From positions 1 through 23,512 of the forward strand of contig CBCXVS010000097.1 in assembly GCA_965178525.1 (NCBI GenBank): a stretch of DNA of 23,512 bases, written 5' to 3'. The notes under the pieces were generated by a model that saw nothing but the letters and a program-made list of their open reading frames with translations, ran no database searches and was not told the DNA's origin. Positions 15,541-21,612 of this stretch are shown here, one piece after another (position 1 is the first letter of the stretch; the number at the start of each line of letters is the position of its first letter). Made by a program: the position numbers and the translations under genes. This stretch comes from CBCXVS01 sp965178525 (GTDB lineage: Bacteria; Tectomicrobia; Entotheonellia; Entotheonellales; Entotheonellaceae).

Positions 15541-15571
15541 ACCCCCTACTCCCAGTGCAGGAGTAGGGGGT
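15541..15571. promoter_or_regulatory. 12-bp perfect inverted repeat in the divergent control region
   Basis: ACCCCCTACTCC (15541-15552), loop CAGTGCA, then GGAGTAGGGGGT (15560-15571). It stands in the middle of the 387-bp divergent gap between the sigma-TPR gene and the zinc-ribbon gene. No T-run follows on either strand, so an operator, attenuator or structured leader is more likely than a terminator. GGAAC, the usual ECF -35 core, begins at 15572 directly beside it, but no convincing ECF -10 follows. The rest of the gap (15421-15801) shows only the palindrome at 15433, the extended -10 at 15704 and no gene. Confidence 0.5.
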
Positions 15572-15703
15572 GGAACATACCGCGCACGACAGCACCGGCT
15601 CACGCCATGGCAACACAGGTGATGACGCAAGGAGCCAGGGCGTGATGAAACTTCCTTTTGAATTTTGGGCTGAACTTTGGACCTGCATCACCCCATCGGT
15701 GTA

Positions 15704-15712
15704 TGGTATGAT
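15704..15712 (+). promoter_or_regulatory. Extended -10 promoter candidate for the zinc-ribbon gene
   Basis: TGGTATGAT fits the TGn-TATAAT extended -10 pattern, which tolerates a weak -35; TGCATC is found 17 bp upstream. It lies about 90 bp before ATG 15802. The same TGnTATGAT element precedes the FecR gene. Confidence 0.4.
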
Positions 15713-15801
15713 GAAATCCTTTTAGTGCTCGCCGCATGTATGCGTCAAGACCCCAAGTAGGGCTGTACGCGCCGTGATCGCCATCAGGGGGGCGCTAGGA
15801 C

Positions 15802-17112
15802 ATGACCGATGAAGCAGTACGGTTCGTGTGGGAACAAGTGGGGCTTTTCCTGCGGGGGAACACCGGGCGCGGGTTTGACGTTGGCAAGTCAAAAAGCTTC
15901 GAAACCTTGCTCGACTTTGTGCGGACTCAGGGGCAGGAAAAATTGGCGAGCTTGGCCGAAGATGACTTTAGGCTGGTCACAGCCATTTGTCTGCTCGGTC
16001 CCGATACGGCCGACATCCCACCTGCTGCCACGCGAGATCATCTGATCGACATAGCACGGCGTTTTGAGCCAAGCGAGAGCAAGCGTTTGGGTCGCGTCAT
16101 GGAGTTCGCGATTGCCTATGGATGCGGCTGGCAACGGCTAATCCACCCGGATGGTGGGGCCTGGGATCAACGCTGGGCCGATGCCATGCGGGCTTTGAGC
16201 CGTGCAGTGGCACCCGCCGCCATACAAGCGCGTGTGTGGTTGACGCAACATGTTGTGCAGTACCTATGGACCAAAGATAATGACGTGTCTGATGCGCATG
16301 TGCTCACCATGCGTCTGTTGCACCCCCTACACCTAGACCAGGAAGATGCGCTCAGCATCACTTACCAAGACGCGGATGCGCTCGTGGCGCCGACTCGACG
16401 TGGTCCGGCCTCAGTGCCCGCAGGCGCCAAATACGTGTGGACAGCCATCGAGAAGACACGATTAGCCGGACCCCACAAGACGCTCGCCATTGATGCCGGT
16501 GCGCCAATCATTCTGACCGTTCATGATACAGAGGCACGTATAACGGTGCATTACGCCGGACAGCGTCTGCAACTCCAGGAGGGACAGACCGCCAACACCG
16601 TGAAACCGGCTGCTCTCGCCATTTGGGCCTGTACATGTGGGAACATACAGTGTGCTCAACGACATCGGTTAGAAAGATGGAACGCCCGCCTACACAGTCT
16701 TTGGGCTTTTGTCGCCTCGGCTATGAAGGGTCCTGCGGCTGAGGTGCGGACGAATGCCTTCATTCAGGGGATGTATTTCCCCCTCCTAACCCATACAGGC
16801 GAGGGTACGGTAAGGTTACGACTGGTGAACATCGAGTACAAGGTGTGTGGTGCATGCGCAGCCGAGTACGAAGGTGATCAGTGCCTGTCATGTGCGATAC
16901 CGCCGGATACCCACACGAGGAGACGGACGTATCCTCGCCTCGTATGTGTTGGAACCGACCTGCCGACATATGACCGAGAGGAACGGCTGCATTGTACGAA
17001 CCGTGCGTGTCGCAACATCTATAAGCTCCCGGATGAATGGCAGACATGGGAACACATCCGGCAAGCAAAAGAATGGCATCGACACCCGGAACGGCTTCCG
17101 GATTCGGTGTGA
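15802..17112 (+). CDS. Unrecognised zinc-ribbon protein, probably shortened by an in-frame TGA
   Basis: I do not recognise this 436-residue protein. The first 270 residues are mixed helix and strand without a known motif. The second half is cysteine-rich: CTC...C at 277, 279, 284; a clear zinc ribbon CGAC-x8-CLSC at 349, 352, 361, 364; and CTNRAC at 398 and 403, which looks like half of a second ribbon. The missing half (CPLC) lies in frame beyond the TGA at 17110, so the native protein was probably about 492 residues. A start at ATG 15802 follows a G-rich site (AGGGGGG, nine bases). It opens the plus-strand run divergent from the sigma-TPR gene. Zinc ribbons often bind nucleic acid or protein, but no function can be assigned. 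Confidence 0.75.
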   Translation: MTDEAVRFVWEQVGLFLRGNTGRGFDVGKSKSFETLLDFVRTQGQEKLASLAEDDFRLVTAICLLGPDTADIPPAATRDHLIDIARRFEPSESKRLGRVMEFAIAYGCGWQRLIHPDGGAWDQRWADAMRALSRAVAPAAIQARVWLTQHVVQYLWTKDNDVSDAHVLTMRLLHPLHLDQEDALSITYQDADALVAPTRRGPASVPAGAKYVWTAIEKTRLAGPHKTLAIDAGAPIILTVHDTEARITVHYAGQRLQLQEGQTANTVKPAALAIWACTCGNIQCAQRHRLERWNARLHSLWAFVASAMKGPAAEVRTNAFIQGMYFPLLTHTGEGTVRLRLVNIEYKVCGACAAEYEGDQCLSCAIPPDTHTRRRTYPRLVCVGTDLPTYDREERLHCTNRACRNIYKLPDEWQTWEHIRQAKEWHRHPERLPDSV

Positions 17113-17280
17113 GACCAACCGATCGATGTGCAGCGGCTGCGGCAGGCGATTGCGACGCGGCTGGCGACACTTCGCTGCCCGCTCTGTGACGCACAGGCGC
17201 CACGGCGAGCCACCATCGTATGGGTGCGCCAATTCGGTCGCCGCGTGGAGCAGGATTCGAACCTTTTCCACAACGAGTAG
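17113..17280 (+). pseudogene. In-frame C-terminal extension beyond TGA 17110
   Basis: After the TGA at 17110-17112 the same frame stays open for 55 codons to TAG 17278. It reads DQPIDVQRLRQAIATRLATL, then RCPLCDAQAPRRATIVWVRQF. The CPLC motif (codons at 17176 and 17185) would complete the zinc ribbon begun by CTNRAC at 398-403 of the upstream protein. I read this as the original C-terminus cut off by a nonsense change, or as a consensus error. An independent 51-codon gene from GTG 17128 is possible but has no ribosome site. Confidence 0.6.
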
Positions 17281-17333
17281 GTAGGAGGCCGAAAGGGCTG
17301 AGGATAGACGCTATCATGGTAAAAGGAGGGACC

Positions 17334-18071
17334 ATGAGACAAGAAGGCCGCAGGGGCAGAGACGGTCCTGAGCGACGGCAAGGCCACGAGGTTGTCCGCG
17401 AAGCGGCGCAGTTGCTGAGCCGCATGTCATTTTGGTCGAACCGCGGCGCCTATGCTGAAGGCCGCTATGTCGCCATCAGCGTCGATCCGCGTTGGGACGA
17501 AGACAACGAGACGATTCAGGTGTTGTTGACGTGCTATACGCTTGGACAGCAGCAGGTGGATTGGCAGGCGTTGCCGGTGATTACACGGCCGGCAGGACAG
17601 CGGAGCGTCTATGGGATCGCGCGTCTGAATGCGCGTGGTCAGGGAAGGATGACACATCTGCAACCCGACGATTATCGTCTTGTGGTGCCCGAGCGCTATG
17701 GACGGAGTGAGGCGCCCCTGCCTTTCAGCTCCGGCGGCGTGCAGGGTGACTTAGCCGCCGCCACGGAAGACCCGGAGGCATCCTTCGAACCGCAAATCTA
17801 TGATGCCCCGGATGGGAGTATCAGGGCCGCCGTACGCCGGTCATTTGAAGGCACAACGATCGTGGCGTTTGAGACATCGGAAGCCGACCTAACGGGTGTC
17901 GTCGTGTACTTTGCCTTTGTGCTGGCGTCTGGAGAAACTCTGTACAGCGCCACGGTAGCATTCGTACCGGTGGAAGAAGAACCCGGACTGTTGGAAGCAC
18001 GCTGGGAAGCCGACATCGAGTTCCCGGGGCACTGTACATTCGAGTTTGGCGTCTTACCAAGAGACCCATAA
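17334..18071 (+). CDS. Unrecognised 245-residue protein of the CHASE2/FecR cluster
   Basis: I do not recognise a family. The N-terminus is charged and basic (MRQEGRRGRDGPERRQGHEV). The middle (AEGRYVAISVDPRWDEDNETIQVLLTCYTLG) and the C-terminal third (IVAFETSEADLTGVVVYFAFVLASGETLYSATVAFVPVEEE...) look beta-rich. There is no signal peptide or membrane helix, so it is probably cytosolic. AAAAGGAGG five to six bases before ATG 17334 decides the start; ATG 17316 in the same frame lacks such a site. The stop is 6 bp before the CHASE2 gene, implying co-translation and a role linked to that sensor, for example as an adaptor. That role is inference from position only. Confidence 0.75.
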   Translation: MRQEGRRGRDGPERRQGHEVVREAAQLLSRMSFWSNRGAYAEGRYVAISVDPRWDEDNETIQVLLTCYTLGQQQVDWQALPVITRPAGQRSVYGIARLNARGQGRMTHLQPDDYRLVVPERYGRSEAPLPFSSGGVQGDLAAATEDPEASFEPQIYDAPDGSIRAAVRRSFEGTTIVAFETSEADLTGVVVYFAFVLASGETLYSATVAFVPVEEEPGLLEARWEADIEFPGHCTFEFGVLPRDP

Positions 18072-18077
18072 CATACC

Positions 18078-20552
18078 ATGACCATGCGTCATCTCGAGGA
18101 TATTGTAGCCCAATGGCCCGCGTGCCGGACACGAGAAGCGCGCCGCATTCTGTGGGAACAACTCACCGGCGCTTCAAGGCTGTGGTTCTCGGCATGCCGC
18201 GACATCGTGCAGCAGCGAGACGCCGACACATTGGCGTTATGGCTCCATCCTGACGATTCGATTCAGGAAGACATTCTCAACTTTGACGCCAGCCGCAGCG
18301 CCATGTTGCGCGCCCATCTGCTCTGTACGCGTCTCGCCTTGACCTATGACCAGACAGCCCGCCAGGATGCGCTTGACGACCTCCTGCGCCCCATCTCAGA
18401 AGAGACCGGCTTGGCGCCGGGATTCCTGCGGGAGCTGACCTGGGCGCTTCTACCCCATGGCCCTTCACTGCCGGCCGAGCGTGTTGAGGAGCTTTATGTC
18501 TTGCTCGTCGAAGCCGGCCGCGACCAGGGTGTGGTCGGCCTGTTGTCTTTGCATTTGATGTCCAACGGTACGGGAGCTCTCTATCCCCGGCACGACTTGG
18601 CCTTTGTCTTTCGTGATCAGCCGTTCCGCCAAGCCGAGCAAGACGCACGCGCCTATGTCCACGCGCGGGGTCTCTGGCCGGAGCACCGCGATGTCTGCTG
18701 GCGCTTGACGCGCCCTTTTGATAATCGCCCCGTACAACGTCTTACCGGCGCCTCCATGGGCGCCGCGTTTGCCCTTGGCCTCTCCAAACTGTGCGCCACG
18801 ACACGTGCGCCCCACGCCGCGAAGTTACACGCGTTCGATCTAAAGCAGGTAGCGATTAGCGCTACCTTTGATGTTTCAGGACGTCTCGGAAAAGTGGCGC
18901 AGACGGGTGCGAAAATCCTGGCGGCTTTTGATGAGGTGCCCCGAGAGTTCCTACGTCTCATTGTGGTGTCGTCCGATGGCAAGATTCCGCTCGCCTGGCA
19001 GGACCACGATTTCGCCTCGCCGCAGGTGATTCTGGCAGACACTTATGATGACGCCGTGGACAAATTGCACCACGTGTCCGGCGCGATGGAGAGCGGCAAG
19101 ACGCACATGGTCAGCGCCATGCAGCGCTGGACCAAGGCCATGGTCCTCGGGCTGCTCACAGCCATGGTGGGATTGGCCGTCAGCGCGATGCCGTTTGGGT
19201 TTGCACTCGAGGAAAGTCTTGGCCTCGACGTCTTGTTTCGCTCTAGGGGCGTGAGACGGCCTCTGGATGAGGTTGTCGTCGTCAACGTCAACCGGAACGT
19301 GGCAAAGAAGCTGGCTTGGCCTCTTGAGCCCGAGGAATGGCCGCGCTCTTGGCATGCGCAGCTCACTGAACAATTAGCACAAGCAGGAGCGGAAGCGATC
19401 GCCTTTGACATCCTTTTCAAGAAGGAGCGGGATTTTAAAGAGGACACCGCCTTTGCCAACGCCATCCGTCAGGCGGGTAATGTGGTCCTTCTGGCCAAAC
19501 TCAGTCCGGACTCTGTCCGTTTGTCCGGACAAGGCGATGATGTAGCAGGTATCATGCATCGTGAAGATCTGATCACACCGATTGCTCTACTGAAGCAAGC
19601 CGCCACGGCGGTCGCGCCCTTTCCCTTACCCGAAGTCCCGGTCAACGTCAGTCAGTATTGGACATTTAAGGCGAGTGCTGGCGATAAGCCCACGTTACCC
19701 GTCGTCACGTTTCACCTTTTCGCCTTGGACGTTTACCCAGAGTTTCGCCGCTTGGTCGAAGATGTGCATCCGTCTCCAGCCAAAAAACTGCCACGGGATC
19801 GCGACGCGATTCTTACCACGACGAGGATGGAGCCCTTCATTCACACGCTGAGAAACCTTTTTGCTACGGGGCAGCTTGATGCCATCAGGCTCTTACAGCG
19901 GTTTCAGCAGACCATGTCGGGACCGGATGCGGCTCGCGAGCAGACCGTATTACGCTCCTTACTCAACCTGTACAAGGACGGCGACAGCCGCTACCTGAAT
20001 TTTTACGGTCCGCCTGGCGCCATTAAAACGATTCCTTATGACCGAGTGTTAGACGACCACTCGCTCGATTTGCGTGGGAAAGCGGTATTTGTCGGTTTTT
20101 CCGAGCACGCCTTTCCAGAAAATCAAGATGAGTTCAATACCGTCTTCTCCCAAAAAGATGGCGCCCGGATTAGTGGGGTCGAAATGGCAGCTACGGCTTT
20201 TGCCAACTTGGTGGAAGATATACCGATTCGGTGGTGTGGCGGTCCTGTCTTGCTGCTCGTCATCGGACTTTGGGGGGTGGTACTAGGCGCGACATGTCGT
20301 CTCCTGCCACCGGGCATCGCGGTCCTGAGTGCATCGGGTTTAGGCGTCTCGTATGTTCTCGCAGCGCAATATCAATTTGCCACGTCTGGGACGTGGTATC
20401 CCCTGATCATCCCAGTCGGCATGCAACTCCCCTTGGCCTTTGTCGGCGCCCTCGTGCCTCAACCCCTTCGTGTCCCTTCGCGTCCTTCGCGGCTCTTGCT
20501 TGCATCCATTTTCAGTCGGAAACTCAAAAACTTCACATCTCGTGCCGGGTAG
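18078..20552 (+). CDS. CHASE2-domain membrane sensor with Lon-like N-terminal domain
   Basis: This 824-residue protein has three parts. The cytosolic N-terminus (1-350) includes a stretch resembling the Lon protease proteolytic fold: TGASMGAAFALGLSKL (Ser226) and VAISATFDVSGRLGKVAQTGAKILAAFDE (Lys272, Lys279). The GxSxG-like serine is kept, but the usual GGxK lysine is shifted, so activity is doubtful. A membrane helix (about 353-373) leads to a periplasmic CHASE2 domain (about 374-718: VVVVNVNRNVAKKLAWPLE, GAEAIAFDILFKKE, LDLRGKAVFVGFSEHAFP). Three more helices (about 721-795) close it, the standard CHASE2 topology. No kinase or cyclase domain follows; the tail ends in a short repeat-encoded stretch. 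CHASE2 senses unknown periplasmic cues. It sits between the 245-residue protein and the FecR gene, a common CHASE2/FecR pairing. Confidence 0.88.
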   Translation: MTMRHLEDIVAQWPACRTREARRILWEQLTGASRLWFSACRDIVQQRDADTLALWLHPDDSIQEDILNFDASRSAMLRAHLLCTRLALTYDQTARQDALDDLLRPISEETGLAPGFLRELTWALLPHGPSLPAERVEELYVLLVEAGRDQGVVGLLSLHLMSNGTGALYPRHDLAFVFRDQPFRQAEQDARAYVHARGLWPEHRDVCWRLTRPFDNRPVQRLTGASMGAAFALGLSKLCATTRAPHAAKLHAFDLKQVAISATFDVSGRLGKVAQTGAKILAAFDEVPREFLRLIVVSSDGKIPLAWQDHDFASPQVILADTYDDAVDKLHHVSGAMESGKTHMVSAMQRWTKAMVLGLLTAMVGLAVSAMPFGFALEESLGLDVLFRSRGVRRPLDEVVVVNVNRNVAKKLAWPLEPEEWPRSWHAQLTEQLAQAGAEAIAFDILFKKERDFKEDTAFANAIRQAGNVVLLAKLSPDSVRLSGQGDDVAGIMHREDLITPIALLKQAATAVAPFPLPEVPVNVSQYWTFKASAGDKPTLPVVTFHLFALDVYPEFRRLVEDVHPSPAKKLPRDRDAILTTTRMEPFIHTLRNLFATGQLDAIRLLQRFQQTMSGPDAAREQTVLRSLLNLYKDGDSRYLNFYGPPGAIKTIPYDRVLDDHSLDLRGKAVFVGFSEHAFPENQDEFNTVFSQKDGARISGVEMAATAFANLVEDIPIRWCGGPVLLLVIGLWGVVLGATCRLLPPGIAVLSASGLGVSYVLAAQYQFATSGTWYPLIIPVGMQLPLAFVGALVPQPLRVPSRPSRLLLASIFSRKLKNFTSRAG
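20465..20493. repeat. Short CCTTCGnGTC repeat inside the CHASE2 gene 3' end
   Basis: Three near-identical decamers follow each other: CCTTCGTGTC, CCTTCGCGTC, and CCTTCGCGGC (overlapping by one base). They encode the arginine/serine/proline-rich tail after the last membrane helix. This resembles the CTTCG-type dispersed repeats seen between genes in many genomes, so the native C-terminus may have been extended by repeat insertion. Confidence 0.5.
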
Positions 20553-20596
20553 TCGTCTTTGGGAGTAGGAGGGCATAGCACGTCCGTTTTCGTCTA

Positions 20597-20626
20597 TTTA
20601 CGACCCCTAAGACGATCTGTTATGAT
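20597..20626 (+). promoter_or_regulatory. Promoter candidate for the FecR-TPR gene
   Basis: TTTACG (20597-20602), an 18-bp spacer and TATGAT (20621-20626) preceded by TGT make an extended -10 promoter. It sits in the 121-bp gap after the CHASE2 gene, about 48 bp before the FecR start. The FecR gene may thus be transcribed separately as well as by read-through. Confidence 0.45.
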
Positions 20627-20673
20627 AATTTACTTGACGTCTAAAAAGGACTACGAAATAACGCAGGAATAAT

Positions 20674-21612
20674 ATGTTGTATCTGGCAATCCTGGGCATA
20701 TTACTCAGCCTCGCGGGCGGTTTGAGCTTCCCTGGCACGGTGCTAGCAGAAGCCTGTGAGGCGTGGGTCGCAAAAGCTGTCGCCGTGCAAGGAAGCGTGC
20801 AAGTCCGCCGAGCAGGCGCCACGCAGTGGATACCTGTGCACCGGCACGATACGTTCTGCCCTGGCGACATCATTCGGGTCCAGGAGCGCAGCCTACTCGA
20901 CATCGTCGCGCCGAATGAGACGGGTCATCGTCTGGATGAAAACACGACGATCACGATTGCTGAGCCCGAACACAAGCAGACCTTTTTGCTGAATCTGCGC
21001 CAGGGTGCAGCCTATTTTTTTAGCCGCCTGCCCCGGAGCTTAAAAGTCATCACACCGTTTGTAAACGCTGGGGTGGAAGGCACGGAATTTTTCGTCAAGG
21101 TTGAGCCGGATCAGACCTTCCTCTCGGTCTTTGAGGGGCGCGTCGCCGCCACGAACGTGGAGGGAAGTCTGACCCTCGCCAGTGGTCAGTCGGCACGCGT
21201 CAAAGCCGGGCAGGTGCCGGTGTTACGCGTCGTGGCGCGTCCTCGCGATGCCGTGCAATGGGCGCTGTATTATCCGCCCATTGTGGACTTCCGCGCCGCC
21301 GACTTTCCGGGTGTGGCGAGATGGCAAGTCAAGGTGCGCCAGTCCATCCAATTCTATCGGCAGGGTGACCTACCGCGGGCCTTTGCCAGCATGGCGGACG
21401 CCCCCAAAGATGTCCGAGACCCGAGGTTTTTTACCTATCGGGCCACCTTGCTGCTTACGGTAGGCCGTGTTGATAAGGCACTTGGCGATATCGCACGTGC
21501 GTTGCAGCTTGATCCGCGCAACGGGCGTGCCTTGGCGCTGCAATCGATTATCGCGGTGGTGCAGAGCCGTAAGGATGAAGCCTTGCAATTGGCCAAGCAG
21601 GCGTGGAGCTAG
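20674..21612 (+). CDS. FecR-domain protein with TPR, N-terminal part of a frameshifted gene
   Basis: This frame encodes 312 residues. A signal peptide (about 1-25, ending TVLA) sends it out of the cytoplasm. A FecR domain follows (about 35-180: VAVQGSVQVRRAGATQW, FCPGDIIRVQERSLLDI, TPFVNAGVEGTEFFVKV, LSVFEGRVAATN, LASGQSARV), then the start of TPR repeats (about 225-310). Two cysteines (28 and 62) could form a disulfide. AGGA six bases before ATG 20674 supports the start. The frame stops at TAG 21610 in the middle of a TPR (DEALQLAKQAWS). The expected continuation KQAVELAP is found one frame over at 21603, so one base (GCGGTG reduced to GCGTG) seems lost. FecR domains usually relay envelope signals to ECF sigma factors, which fits the sigma-TPR gene nearby. 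Confidence 0.87.
   Translation: MLYLAILGILLSLAGGLSFPGTVLAEACEAWVAKAVAVQGSVQVRRAGATQWIPVHRHDTFCPGDIIRVQERSLLDIVAPNETGHRLDENTTITIAEPEHKQTFLLNLRQGAAYFFSRLPRSLKVITPFVNAGVEGTEFFVKVEPDQTFLSVFEGRVAATNVEGSLTLASGQSARVKAGQVPVLRVVARPRDAVQWALYYPPIVDFRAADFPGVARWQVKVRQSIQFYRQGDLPRAFASMADAPKDVRDPRFFTYRATLLLTVGRVDKALGDIARALQLDPRNGRALALQSIIAVVQSRKDEALQLAKQAWS

Noticed and set aside
5608..17112. In-frame TGAs at 5608 and 17110 as recoded codons (selenocysteine or Trp)
   Set aside because: TGA ends several intact genes here (oligopeptidase B, acyl-CoA dehydrogenase, MFS, sigma-TPR). Neither site falls at a catalytic Cys position, and no SECIS-like hairpin was evident. The possible selenate transporter alone is not enough.
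17316..17333. ATG 17316 as start of the 245-residue protein
   Set aside because: The AAAAGGAGG site lies between it and ATG 17334 and is correctly spaced only for the latter.
10240..19404. GCGATCGC octamers as cyanobacterial HIP1 repeats
   Set aside because: Only two were noticed (near 10240 and 19397), far below cyanobacterial density, so they say nothing about the taxon.
20634..20662. TTGACG with AATAAC 17 bp downstream as the FecR promoter
   Set aside because: The -10 would lie directly on the ribosome binding site, leaving almost no leader. The TTTACG/TGTTATGAT pair upstream is better placed.
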